DNA of 64,000 nt from positions 1-64,000 of the forward strand of contig NZ_JAKILA010000022.1 in NCBI RefSeq assembly GCF_023283885.1. The letters are read 5' to 3'. The translations under genes and the position numbers were made by a program. Below the pieces are notes generated by a model. The model was not told the origin of the DNA, searched no databases, and saw only the letters and a program-made list of their open reading frames with translations. Of the stretch, positions 18,656-27,087 are shown in pieces. Source of the DNA: Shewanella basaltis (GTDB lineage Bacteria > Pseudomonadota > Gammaproteobacteria > Enterobacterales > Shewanellaceae). The stretch's first letter is position 1, and every line of letters begins with the position of its first letter.

Positions 18656-20008
18656 TTACTCGAAGTTGTTATCAAATTCTGAGTCTTCAAACAAGTCGAC
18701 AGCAAGTGTGGGCACCACATGTTTAAATTGGCGAGCAAAGTGTCGTTGCACCCCTTTAAGGTCAATGTTGCCAATCCCTGAAGCAAAACCAAACCAAGCA
18801 TAAAGGCCACTGATGTCGTCAAACATTGGCGGTAAATACTTGGGTTTGGCAATCACACCGTCTTGATATGCTTGATACAGCACTGGAATATCTTCAATCG
18901 CGAGCTTGCCTAAAAATAACATCGGGATCAGTTCTGGTAAACCTGTGCTAATGGCGCTGCGGATAAAGTTGATGTTTTCAACATAACCACGCACATAGGA
19001 AATATCTTTAGTAAAAAAGCTCCCGCCACCGACCATGCCACCACGAAAAACACGCTGAGTGACTCGGTAACTGTCTTTTGAACTTAAATTAAGGTTTCTA
19101 AAATAGCGGTACACTTCAATGAAGTCAGCACCTTGCTCGGCCATGTCAACGGCTGATACGCGGTCGCTAATGCGACGAGCACGCCCTGGGTTTGAGCTTA
19201 AGGTGAGCATTTCCATTAGCACAGCTAAGCCTTCTTGCGATGCTGTCACCCGCGGGGAGCCAACACTGAGCCACGTTGCATGGGGCTGGGCACGACCATT
19301 TAAGGTGGTGCCGACATGAACCCAGCCTTCGTGCACTTCATAGACATTGAGATCAGATTCGCTAAACATGGCGCTAGTATTGAGTTTAACGGTATCACCA
19401 CCAACCGCGGCGTCAGAGGCGATACCATCACTTAATTTCACGTGGATTTCATCGTTATGAAAATACTTGACCAAGCGCTCGCTCAGTACATCAACGGCTT
19501 GTGGCGCGGTGATATTTTTGGGGTGACGATTGCTCATGTGACGCGCTGCAGGCAAGGAGAAAATATGGCTTAAGCGGTCGCCAAGTTGACGAAGAGTGTG
19601 GCGGTCGCCGTGTAATTTATGGCTTGCACTGCCGTAGAGTTCTTGACTGAGTTTCCCAAACGTAGGATTACCACGATTGTGTAGCATGTCGATCACGATT
19701 CGGTATTGATCGATATTTGCCAGGAGAATTTTGCCTAATTTATCGCGTTTACCTAAGCCTCGTTCAATGGCACTTTTTAAACCTTGTAAATCATTTTGGG
19801 TTTGAGCAGCATTAAATGACAGCGGAATTGATTGATAAAAATCGTTACTGACTTTGGGTAATTCTTTGATCTGCTTTGACAAAAAATTATCTTCAATTTG
19901 TTTTGGCCATTTAATCGAATCTAAAATTTTAATCGGTGCTTGGATACGAATTAATTCATCAGAAAAACGACGAATATCTTGCTGATAACGCAATAAAGAG
20001 TCAGACAT
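18656..20008 (-). CDS. DUF1704 / QEGLA-motif metallopeptidase-like protein
   Basis: A 450-residue cytosolic protein of the DUF1704 family, annotated in bacteria as flavohemoglobin expression-modulating QEGLA motif protein. It shows HEGWVH (HExxxH) near residue 228, followed about 30 residues later by SQEGLAVLMEML; together these form the likely zinc site of the KIAA0895/MATCAP-type gluzincin family. The C-terminal third (LPELIPMLFLGKLAIEDIPVLYQAYQDGV) is the usual helical cap. The substrate is unknown. It is divergent from the PDC-sensor membrane protein. The actual link with flavohemoglobin rests on the family name only. Confidence 0.82.
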   Translation of the reverse strand: MSDSLLRYQQDIRRFSDELIRIQAPIKILDSIKWPKQIEDNFLSKQIKELPKVSNDFYQSIPLSFNAAQTQNDLQGLKSAIERGLGKRDKLGKILLANIDQYRIVIDMLHNRGNPTFGKLSQELYGSASHKLHGDRHTLRQLGDRLSHIFSLPAARHMSNRHPKNITAPQAVDVLSERLVKYFHNDEIHVKLSDGIASDAAVGGDTVKLNTSAMFSESDLNVYEVHEGWVHVGTTLNGRAQPHATWLSVGSPRVTASQEGLAVLMEMLTLSSNPGRARRISDRVSAVDMAEQGADFIEVYRYFRNLNLSSKDSYRVTQRVFRGGMVGGGSFFTKDISYVRGYVENINFIRSAISTGLPELIPMLFLGKLAIEDIPVLYQAYQDGVIAKPKYLPPMFDDISGLYAWFGFASGIGNIDLKGVQRHFARQFKHVVPTLAVDLFEDSEFDNNFE

Positions 20009-20268
20009 TGTCTTTTCCTAATCTAGTCAACCTGAGCCATGATGTTTTTGGCATATACCTGATGTTGTTCAACTTATCTTAACAGATGTTGAACACAAAA
20101 CGGCAGTGAAAAAAATGCAGGTATTTAAAGCACTATTATGGTGCGCTTTGTTGGTTATATGGCAATAATAGTCAAGAATAAATAGCTAAGCCACTAAAAA
20201 TAAAGTGTTTATTAGTTGGCATTAAAACTGCTGTATGACACAGTCGTGTTGATAAAAAAGGAAAACAT

Positions 20269-21246
20269 ATGGCTGCAATGAGTTATTTAAGCGTAATTGA
20301 ACGCTATCATGAATATGAAAACCTGGTACACGAGCTACTTGAGTCGATTTTAGTTGGCGTGGGAGATGTGAATTTATTCGATAAGCCTGTATCGGCAAAA
20401 GTGTTTGAAGATATGGCAGTAAGTTACCCTTTTGTGGAGTTAATTTATTTACTCGATGGGCAAGGTATTCAAGTCAGCCCTAATATCAGTATTGCTAATC
20501 AACAGGTGAGGTTGTTAACCAATGGTAAGCAAGCTGATAGGAGTCAACGACCTTATTTTACTCAGCTTTCTGAGGCGAATACGGTTCATATTACACGACC
20601 ATACCTGTCTAATGCTGGTGGTGGTTTGTGTTTGTCAGCCTCTCAAATGATGACATCATCAACTGGTGACACAGGTATTGTCGTTATTGATGTCAATTTA
20701 ACCCGCTTAATTGAGTTTATGATGGGAGACAGCGCTAGGCGTAAAATGTCGCCCTTTTTTAAGAGTATTTATGCGGCAATTGTGTTGTGTTTGTTTGTGT
20801 TGGTGACAGTGTTGATGTGGACGGTAACTTTAGATATTTATGAGCTGTTTAGCCAAACATCTGCTCGGCATGATCCTTTACAGCCCTTTGGTATTATTAT
20901 CTTTTTAACCTTGGCGTTAGCCATTTTTGACTTGGGTAAAACCATTTTAGAAGAAGAGGTGCTGATGCATAAAGACATTTTTAGGCACAGCTCAACGAGA
21001 AGAACGATTACACGATTTATATCAACGATTTTGATTGCCATATCGATAGAAGCCTTACTCACAATGTTTAAGGCATCTTTAGGTGAAAAACAATATATTG
21101 AGCCCGCTATTTTAATGATGTTAGCCGTAGTAGGTTTATTAGTGGGCTTAGGGGTTTATGTTTATTTAGGGGCAAAAGCAGAACTGCTGTTAACCCAGAC
21201 ACAAGCCAACAGACACGGTAGCAAAGTGGGCAAGCAAGCTATTTAG
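20269..21246 (+). CDS. PDC/Cache sensor membrane protein
   Basis: A 325-residue protein. The N-terminal half (about 1-150) looks like a PDC/Cache-type sensor domain: helix YHEYENLVHELLESI, strand FVELIYLLDGQGIQVSPNI, QRPYFTQL, HITRPYLSNAGGGLCLSAS and GIVVIDVNL. The second half has about four membrane helices (near 163-185, 207-227, 247-265 and 275-300). There is no kinase, cyclase or methyl-accepting domain, so the output is unknown. Unusually, the sensor has no N-terminal membrane anchor or signal peptide. AAGGAA precedes the start; a terminator follows. Confidence 0.7.
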   Translation: MAAMSYLSVIERYHEYENLVHELLESILVGVGDVNLFDKPVSAKVFEDMAVSYPFVELIYLLDGQGIQVSPNISIANQQVRLLTNGKQADRSQRPYFTQLSEANTVHITRPYLSNAGGGLCLSASQMMTSSTGDTGIVVIDVNLTRLIEFMMGDSARRKMSPFFKSIYAAIVLCLFVLVTVLMWTVTLDIYELFSQTSARHDPLQPFGIIIFLTLALAIFDLGKTILEEEVLMHKDIFRHSSTRRTITRFISTILIAISIEALLTMFKASLGEKQYIEPAILMMLAVVGLLVGLGVYVYLGAKAELLLTQTQANRHGSKVGKQAI

Positions 21247-21258
21247 GGAAGATAAAAT

Positions 21259-21289
21259 GGGATAAACATTAAGTTTATCCCCGTTTTTT
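21259..21289 (+). terminator. Terminator after PDC-sensor gene
   Basis: GGGATAAAC and GTTTATCCC form a perfect 9-bp stem with a 5-base loop, followed by a T-run after CG. It also abuts the convergent PA3496-family gene. Confidence 0.8.
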
Positions 21290-21464
21290 AGAAAAAGTCG
21301 TCATCACCAATTGCTTTGCGTAATTGCGCTTGTTCAAGGAAATCCTCTAACCTGCGTTTGATTTGACGCTTATGTTGTAATGACTCCGCTGACTTTGAAC
21401 CTCTAGGTGAAGTCATCGCGTCAATTTCTGTGTCATCTGGCACTCGATCTGTAAGATTAGCCAT
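21288..21464 (-). CDS. PA3496 family putative envelope integrity protein
   Basis: A 58-residue charged protein: MANLTDRVPDDTEIDAM, then SAESLQHKRQIKRRLEDFLEQAQLRKAIGDDDFF. The C-terminal helix ending in Leu-Arg...DDDFF is the hallmark of the short PA3496 family. The ATG at 21464 has GAGGG upstream; the frame is open 14 codons further without SD. No membrane segment is visible; the envelope link comes from the family name, not from this sequence. Confidence 0.75.
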   Translation of the reverse strand: MANLTDRVPDDTEIDAMTSPRGSKSAESLQHKRQIKRRLEDFLEQAQLRKAIGDDDFF

Positions 21465-21656
21465 AACGAAACCCTCAAGTTGAATGGTAAAACGAAACGA
21501 ATTCAATGAGCACTTTCTAACTAAAAACGCACCAATAGAAAAGTAAATTTTTTTGTCTGTTATGGACAGCCATTTTTACCCTTCTGTTTGAGCTTAGCAT
21601 TAATTTATATTCTTGCTACCAAGCCGAATAAAATGTGTGAGTGATATCGCCTATAC

Positions 21657-21690
21657 AAAAATGCCATTGCAAACTGCAATGGCATTTTTT
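21657..21690. terminator. Terminator after torF-like gene
   Basis: ATGCCATTGC and GCAATGGCAT form a perfect 10-bp stem with a 5-base loop, flanked by A and T runs, just beyond the end of the TorF-family gene. It works in either direction. Confidence 0.8.
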
Positions 21691-21712
21691 ACTTTAACAA
21701 TAATAAGTTAAC

Positions 21713-22399
21713 TTAAAGCGTAAAGCCGTATGAATAACCTAAAACAATTTTCGCATCGCTGTCTGGAAGGTCAGTGTCAGACGCCATAAACGACACGGTA
21801 CCAATGTCTGTTTCTGCGCTTAATGTCACATTGTAGTCTGTGTAGGTATCACCAAATAAATCTTCTACTACATCGCCTTGTGAGTAACCATAGTGGAACG
21901 ATAGGCTAAGCTTTTCAGTTAATGGGAAGCTGGCATTGGCTTGGATGTAGCTCCAATCGGTTTCGTCAGATGAGCCAGAGACGTCAGAATCGGCGTTAAC
22001 CACTTGAGAGTAACCAACATCTAACCATTTCCAGCCTAATACAATAGCGATTTCACCAAAATCAATGCTGGCACCAGCATCTGGGTAAGCGTAGTAAAGG
22101 TAACTTACATCGTAAGTGAGGTCCTCTGTGAAATTACCGCCATATCCACCATAAAAATCTAATTCGTAGCTGGTTTCGTCACCAAAATCGACGTTAGAAG
22201 CCCAAGTACCAGCGTAAAAGCCTGAGTCATGGGCGTAGTCAAGACCGCCTTGAATGGCTGCTTCATTGCTGGTTTGTGTGGTACCGCGCCATAAATAATT
22301 AGACGTTGCGCCAATATTGCCAGTGACTTCTGCAAGGGCACTGCCGCTCAATAGTAAGCCTGTTGATAATGCAATTGCTTGATATAGTGATTTTTTCAT
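21713..22399 (-). CDS. TorF family putative porin
   Basis: A 228-residue outer-membrane barrel of the TIGR02001/TorF type. Signal peptide (cleavage near GSALA), then VTGNIGATSNYLWRGTTQTSNEAAIQGGLDY, which is the family hallmark (YLWRGxTQ), followed by amphipathic strands and a terminal LGYSYGFTL. The start at 22399 has AAGGG seven bases upstream; the overlapping ATG at 22405 directly abuts that site. Likely a small porin of unknown substrate. It is monocistronic. Confidence 0.85.
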   Translation of the reverse strand: MKKSLYQAIALSTGLLLSGSALAEVTGNIGATSNYLWRGTTQTSNEAAIQGGLDYAHDSGFYAGTWASNVDFGDETSYELDFYGGYGGNFTEDLTYDVSYLYYAYPDAGASIDFGEIAIVLGWKWLDVGYSQVVNADSDVSGSSDETDWSYIQANASFPLTEKLSLSFHYGYSQGDVVEDLFGDTYTDYNVTLSAETDIGTVSFMASDTDLPDSDAKIVLGYSYGFTL

Positions 22400-22722
22400 C
22401 TTCATCCCTTAAAGTTTTATTGTCACTGAGTCATTTATTTATGCTTAAACGTACTCAATGGTGGTTTGTCTGATGATTGATTAGCGAATCGCATGCCACT
22501 TTTTTTAATTATTTAAAATCAATGGCTTGATGATTTATGCTGCATTTTGTTGCATGAGTGTTGCGGCTTAATGATGCACTGCTGCACTTTTTTTGTGCAA
22601 TCGTAAATCTTTAGTGATGGCTTGGAATTAAGTCATAAACTGAATTGATTTTGGATATTCATTACATTTTATCCATAAAAAAACCTCCGTTAGGAGGCTT
22701 TTTTTAAAAGGATAAGCGAAGA
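22400..22722. other. Intergenic region upstream of torF-like gene
   Basis: About 320 bases separate the TorF-family start from the end of the HU gene. It holds the HU terminator and an AT-rich stretch with short repeats of tgcatt/gcat near 22540-22600, which may be the torF promoter region. No operator, RNA gene or small frame with a convincing SD was recognised. Confidence 0.4.
22677..22705 (-). terminator. Terminator after HU gene
   Basis: CCTCC and GGAGG (extended by flanking A/T pairs) around GTTA, with A-run and T-run on opposite sides, lies just past the HU stop codon. Confidence 0.8.
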
Positions 22723-22995
22723 TTAGTTTACGCTGTCTTTTAATGTTTTACCGGCTTTAAATTTAGGTACTGTCGCTGCTGCGATTTGAATTTCTTTGCC
22801 AGTTTGTGGGTTACGGCCAGTGCGTGCGGCACGTTGAGTGGTTTCGAATGAACCAAAACCAACGATTGAAATCTTATCACCATTTTTCATGGCTTCTGTT
22901 ACCGCTTCTTCGAAAGATTTTAGTGCGCGGCCAGCTTCAGCTTTAGTTAGTTCTGCATTTTCTGCGATTTTTGCAATTAATTCACTTTTGTTCAT
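22723..22995 (-). CDS. HU family nucleoid DNA-binding protein
   Basis: A 90-residue histone-like protein. It begins [21 protein letters not shown], has the [13 protein letters not shown] turn, the DNA-arm signature [19 protein letters not shown] and the end [12 protein letters not shown]. Length and sequence are standard for HU; whether it is the alpha- or beta-like copy cannot be settled without the other HU genes. HU bends DNA and constrains supercoils. It is monocistronic with its own terminator. Confidence 0.95.
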   Translation of the reverse strand: MNKSELIAKIAENAELTKAEAGRALKSFEEAVTEAMKNGDKISIVGFGSFETTQRAARTGRNPQTGKEIQIAAATVPKFKAGKTLKDSVN

Positions 22996-23151
22996 ATTGG
23001 TATTCTCTGCTTTCCATAGAAGTGTTTTTTAAAACCTCATTAACATGCCACAAGCCATGCAGGTTTAAAAGCACTTTATCCTATAAATTCAGTATCTGTA
23101 ATGGTTTTGGCGCAAAATAAGTCGAAATTATTGCCCTCAATAACATCAAAT

Positions 23152-23949
23152 TTACTCTTCTAGTAATTGATATAGGATTTTTTTGACTAATTGCGGCTCA
23201 AAGGGTTTGTCACATAATGCGTTCACTCCAGCACTAAATACGTTACTTAAGTGAGTATCGTTTGCTTCAGATGACACCATTAAAATTGGAATGTGAGATT
23301 GTTGGCTTTCGTTACGAATGTATTGCGTGAGTGCTAAGCCATCTACAGACGGCATGTTGTAGTCGGTAATGACTAGGTCATACATATTGTCTTTCATCAA
23401 GCTTATGGCTTGTTCACCATCCACTGCTTCGGTAATGAGCTGCATGCCTAAATTGCCAATGGTACGTTTTATGACATTACGCGCCATGCGGCTGTCATCG
23501 ACAACTAATACTCGAATATTGTGAACATCAAAGTGGCTCAAATCGAGTTCGTCATTACTGAGTAAATCAACGGTAGAGTTTAATGCTGTCGCTAAGTTTT
23601 CGGCGTTAAATGGTTTTGGCAGAATAGCCACCACACCTGACTGCCTAAATATTTCTAATTGTTCACGGCGGCATTCGCTGGAAACCAACATAAATTGAAT
23701 ATCGCTCAGCTCAGGGGTGTTTTTGATATATTGCAATAATTCCGTCGACTCACCATCAATAAAATGAAGGGCGCTGGCGATTAAATCAGGTTTATGTCGT
23801 TGAATAATGTCTTTGGCCTGATTAATTGTCGCGGCGGTTTGTATGCTGCTAACACCTTCTTGTTGCAACCGACTGATGATGATTTTTCGCTGCGTGTCAG
23901 ATGGTTCAACTAATAAGATGGACAGCTCGCTGGGTGATAAACTTGTCAT
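23152..23949 (-). CDS. Two-receiver response regulator
   Basis: A 265-residue protein made only of two receiver domains. The second (about 144-265) is complete: VLVVDDSRMARN with the acidic pair, DLVITDYNMPSVDG with the phosphoacceptor at Asp196, PILMVSSEA and CDKPFEP. The first (about 9-130) is degenerate: the acidic pocket is VEPSD and the acceptor position reads ALHFIDG, with Ala at residue 60, so it probably cannot be phosphorylated, although PKPF is kept. There is no DNA-binding or enzymatic output, so it may act through protein contacts. No kinase gene lies beside it. Confidence 0.88.
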   Translation of the reverse strand: MTSLSPSELSILLVEPSDTQRKIIISRLQQEGVSSIQTAATINQAKDIIQRHKPDLIASALHFIDGESTELLQYIKNTPELSDIQFMLVSSECRREQLEIFRQSGVVAILPKPFNAENLATALNSTVDLLSNDELDLSHFDVHNIRVLVVDDSRMARNVIKRTIGNLGMQLITEAVDGEQAISLMKDNMYDLVITDYNMPSVDGLALTQYIRNESQQSHIPILMVSSEANDTHLSNVFSAGVNALCDKPFEPQLVKKILYQLLEE

Positions 23950-24029
23950 AATTACTATTCCACGTTGGTGTTTTTATTTTTAGTATGTCGTAGGGGGATC
24001 CACAAAGGTTATCGATTCCCGTTTGCTTA

Positions 24030-24458
24030 TTATAGCTGTTTATGTTTTAGCGATTCATGATGCTTTGAGCCTAAATAAGTGGTGGTCACTTTTGATAACC
24101 CCACCCACCATTGAAAACCAACAAGTGAGACGAGCAACAGCCACAGTGGAATAAGTGGAATGTCGTATCCTTGAAACGCGAGTTTAACGTCGTTAGGTGT
24201 GATTTGATAAGCGATGATGGCGGTTGTGGTCATGGCTGTTAACCCAAGAGTTTGTAACGCAACATAACAAAGCAGCACAACTTTGGTCCATTGCGCTTGA
24301 GTTAATATCCCCAATAACAGCGGTAAAACACCTAAGGTGAGTAAGTCAAATGCATAAAACGTGGTCATGCGCCACAGGGCGAACAGTGCAAGTAGTGCAT
24401 ACAGCGCCACCAATATTTTTACTCGTACCGGCATGGTGGATTGTACTCTCTGGTTCAT
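24030..24458 (-). CDS. Small polytopic membrane protein of unknown function
   Basis: A 142-residue protein with about four hydrophobic helices: near 11-27 (ILVALYALLALFALW), 32-49, 54-78 and 98-118 (PLIPLWLLLVSLVGFQWWVGL). The size and layout recall the DUF2919 (YfeZ-like) family, but I am not certain. The start could be ATG 24458 or ATG 24467; neither has a clear SD. The frame continues far upstream across the start region of the divergent DUF4240 gene, and that extension is not credible. Function unknown. Confidence 0.55.
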   Translation of the reverse strand: MNQRVQSTMPVRVKILVALYALLALFALWRMTTFYAFDLLTLGVLPLLLGILTQAQWTKVVLLCYVALQTLGLTAMTTTAIIAYQITPNDVKLAFQGYDIPLIPLWLLLVSLVGFQWWVGLSKVTTTYLGSKHHESLKHKQL

Positions 24459-24524
24459 ATTGATCATCTGGCGGTAAAATTTGAGGTAGAATATCGCACA
24501 AATGCGTGATGTGGATATATTTTG

Positions 24525-25034
24525 ATGACAGAAACTGATTTTTGGATACTGGTTACACGTGAACAACTTGAACAATCTTCTGATTATATTGCCAAGCAAT
24601 TGCGCGATAAATTGCAAGCGTTAGATAATGAATCACTAAAAGCGTTCGATAAAATGTTTGGTCAGCAATTGCGACGCAGTTATTCGTGGTCAGTCTGGGG
24701 AGCGGCTTACATTATTACTGGCTGTGATAGCGATTATGCCTTTGCTGAGTTTAGGTGTTTTTTATTGTCTTTAGGACAACAATGGTATGACAAGATTGTA
24801 GCCGATCCTGATTGCTTGGGGGCGTTAACCCACTGGCCTCTGGTAGATGATTATGCTTATCCTTTTATTGAGGATTATGACCTTATTGCCGGGCAAATTT
24901 ATGAAGACCGTACAGGCAACGAATTACCTTTCGTGCCCTCAGGACAGCACCAGCCAGTGGGTAAAAAATTCAGCACCAAACCCAAGGTTATGCGTCAGAC
25001 TTATCCTTTATTAAGTGCTCGTTTTCCATTTTAA
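24525..25034 (+). CDS. DUF4240 family protein
   Basis: A 169-residue protein with TETDFWILVTREQLEQ at the N terminus and WSVWGAAYIITGCDSDYAFAEFRCFLLSLGQQWYDKIVADPDCLG in the middle, matching the DUF4240 pattern (a helical family with no known reaction). The first domain covers about residues 1-125; a Pro-rich tail follows. The start is the ATG at 24525; the TTG just before it is unlikely. Divergent from the small membrane protein, with only about 66 bases between the starts. Confidence 0.78.
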   Translation: MTETDFWILVTREQLEQSSDYIAKQLRDKLQALDNESLKAFDKMFGQQLRRSYSWSVWGAAYIITGCDSDYAFAEFRCFLLSLGQQWYDKIVADPDCLGALTHWPLVDDYAYPFIEDYDLIAGQIYEDRTGNELPFVPSGQHQPVGKKFSTKPKVMRQTYPLLSARFPF

Positions 25035-25187
25035 TTGCCTCGTTTTTATTTGTTCTGTTAAGCGTTGGTTCAGCAAGTGAGCGCTACAGTGTGTACATCA
25101 AGGTTGTCTGTGTGATGACCTATTTGCCCACGGCACACAACATCTTGTGATCATGGGTATCACTTACTCGCTATTTGGAGATGAATG

Positions 25188-25718
25188 ATGAACGTGAAAT
25201 ATGTACTGTTAGCCTCGGTATTGGTTGCTCAATCGGCTATGGCTGCTGATAACACTGATCCTAACCCGTTAACGGAAGTGGGCGTGGTGAAAGTTGAATG
25301 GCAAAATCCAAAAGACTATCGTGACATTAAAACCTCTACCGAGCGCCAGTCTCGTTTTGAGGCTCGCCTATTTGAAACCTTAACGAAAAATATCAACAAA
25401 CAAGCTGAAAAATCGCTTAAACCGGGACAAACATTGTTTTTGCAAGTGACTGACCTTGATTTGGCCGGCGATATGCGGCCAACGTTTGGTGCAACCCCTG
25501 GTGATTTACGTGTGGTGAAGGATTTATACCCACCAAGAGCAACGTTTAGTTACACAATTAATGAAGGCGATAAGGTGGTTTTGTCAGGTGAAGAGAAAAT
25601 TACTGACATGAGTTTTATGTATAACTCACAGCGTTTAAATGACCGACCATTTCAGTATGAAACCACCTTGTTTACGGACTGGTTAAAAAAGGACATTGAA
25701 CCTAAAATATCGCAATAA
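25188..25718 (+). CDS. DUF3016 family exported protein
   Basis: A 176-residue periplasmic protein: signal peptide ending QSAMAAD, then VGVVKVEWQNPKDYRDIKTS, FLQVTDLDLAGDMRP and YPPRATFSYTINEGD, the pattern of the DUF3016 family. Two adjacent ATGs occur; GGAG fits the second (25188) better. Function unknown. A strong terminator between convergent genes follows it. Confidence 0.8.
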   Translation: MNVKYVLLASVLVAQSAMAADNTDPNPLTEVGVVKVEWQNPKDYRDIKTSTERQSRFEARLFETLTKNINKQAEKSLKPGQTLFLQVTDLDLAGDMRPTFGATPGDLRVVKDLYPPRATFSYTINEGDKVVLSGEEKITDMSFMYNSQRLNDRPFQYETTLFTDWLKKDIEPKISQ

Positions 25719-25762
25719 AAATACCCAACCGCGACGCATTGTATTGTGATCAGGCCAACGTG

Positions 25763-25797
25763 AAGCCCCCGATAATTGCGGGGGATTGGGGGCTTTT
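25763..25797. terminator. Bidirectional terminator
   Basis: AAGCCCCC and GGGGGCTT form a G/C-rich 8-bp stem between two convergent genes; an alternative inner stem CCCCCG/CGGGGG overlaps it. T-run on the plus side is short (TTTT). Confidence 0.75.
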
Positions 25798-25800
25798 GAG

Positions 25801-26109
25801 TTATTTAGACAGTTTAAACACTTGCAGCGTTTGTAACAGAGTGGCTAATTTTTTTACAAATTTTTCTAAGGTTTCTGGCGCCACATGTGTGCTGTTTTGC
25901 ATGGTATCAAATTCAATCACAAGTTCTTGTACGTAAGGCAGAAAGCGGTTGCTACTTTCGGTAAAACCTTGGTCTTCAGTAAAAATCGCCACAAATTTAC
26001 CGTGACCAGCTTTACGTAATTCGTCTAAGCGCTCATCAGAATCAATGGCTTGTCTATAGGCTATTTGCAGGTTTTCTTTTATCTGTAGAAAAACATTGGT
26101 ATACGGCAT
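25801..26109 (-). CDS. Conserved hypothetical protein, 102 residues
   Basis: I do not recognise a named family. It is a mainly helical, soluble protein: MPYTNVFLQIKENLQIAYRQAID, GHGKFVAIFTEDQGF, FLPYVQELVIEFD and a C-terminal leucine-rich helix TLEKFVKKLATLLQTLQVFKL. The ATG at 26109 has TGAGGCA upstream, favouring it over the ATG six codons earlier. Codon use is like its neighbours. Divergent from the TraB-family gene. Confidence 0.7.
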   Translation of the reverse strand: MPYTNVFLQIKENLQIAYRQAIDSDERLDELRKAGHGKFVAIFTEDQGFTESSNRFLPYVQELVIEFDTMQNSTHVAPETLEKFVKKLATLLQTLQVFKLSK

Positions 26110-26161
26110 AATTGCCTCATAGTGCATGGGTAAACAATAAAACTAATTATAAGGAGCTGCT

Positions 26162-27070
26162 ATGCAGGCAACAAGGAAAAGTCGGTTTAATTTTAATATC
26201 AGTTTGATTTATCGTCAGTTACACCGTAACACCAAGCAACTTTTTACGCTGTTACTGTGCCTATCGGCACTCCCCGCTGTGGCTGTGGATTCGCCCATTT
26301 TTTATAAAATTGAATATCAGCAGCAGCGGGCTTATTTGCTCGGTTCAATCCATATTGGCCAAGCAAATTTTTACCCTTTAGCTCAACATATCGAGTCTGC
26401 CTTTAATCAGTCTGATGCCTTGGCGGTTGAGGCTGACATTACTCAGGGGAACATGGCGGCGTTGTTGCAGCAATATGGGGGGTTGTCACCCGATATTGCA
26501 GCCGATGTAGACCATACCCGTAAAGAATATTGCCAACGCAATCAAGCCATGTGTCAAGCGATAGCACCTTATGCACCTTGGCTGCAGTCAACACAAATAA
26601 GCGTAAACCGTTTTGCGGCGTTAGGATACAGCGCAGAGCAAGGGGTTGATGCCTATTTTACTGCTAATATAAAAGATAAAGCCTTGATTGAGCTTGAAAG
26701 TATTGAGTTTCAATTTGAGCTTATTTCATCGTTTTCAGATGCTACTCAAATACAGATGCTCGATGATGCCATTAATGCCAGTGATGCAGAAATGCTTGAT
26801 TTGATCCACGCTTGGCGTCAAGGTGACGCTAAGGCTTTAGCGCAGATAATGGAGGCGCAAGCGGGCGAGTCAGATGAGTTTTTAGAAAAACTATTGTGGC
26901 AGCGTAACCACTCTATGACGCATAAAATCATTGAGTTATTACAAAATAAAGCTCAAAAACAGTTGTTTATTGTGGTGGGCGCAGGGCACATTGTTGGTCA
27001 GCAAGCGATTCCTGATTTGCTTAAACAACAAGGTGCCACAGTAACTCGATGCACCTTGTTTCAATGTTGA
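26162..27070 (+). CDS. TraB/GumN family protein
   Basis: A 302-residue exported protein of the TraB/GumN (ChaN/Tiki-like) superfamily, thought to be metal-dependent hydrolases or proteases. After an N-terminal hydrophobic signal region (about 25-45) it shows FYKIEYQQQRAYLLGSIHIG and the matching C-terminal VVGAGHIVG, the two GxxH elements of the active site, and the central LWQRNHSMTHKIIELL. AGGAG precedes the start. It ends a few bases before the convergent cmoM. Confidence 0.85.
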   Translation: MQATRKSRFNFNISLIYRQLHRNTKQLFTLLLCLSALPAVAVDSPIFYKIEYQQQRAYLLGSIHIGQANFYPLAQHIESAFNQSDALAVEADITQGNMAALLQQYGGLSPDIAADVDHTRKEYCQRNQAMCQAIAPYAPWLQSTQISVNRFAALGYSAEQGVDAYFTANIKDKALIELESIEFQFELISSFSDATQIQMLDDAINASDAEMLDLIHAWRQGDAKALAQIMEAQAGESDEFLEKLLWQRNHSMTHKIIELLQNKAQKQLFIVVGAGHIVGQQAIPDLLKQQGATVTRCTLFQC

Positions 27071-27087
27071 TGATGGGCGGTGAGTTG

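Noticed and set aside
18568..18852. 94-codon frame antisense-shifted within the QEGLA gene end
   Set aside because: It overlaps the real gene in another frame and shows no independent family feature.
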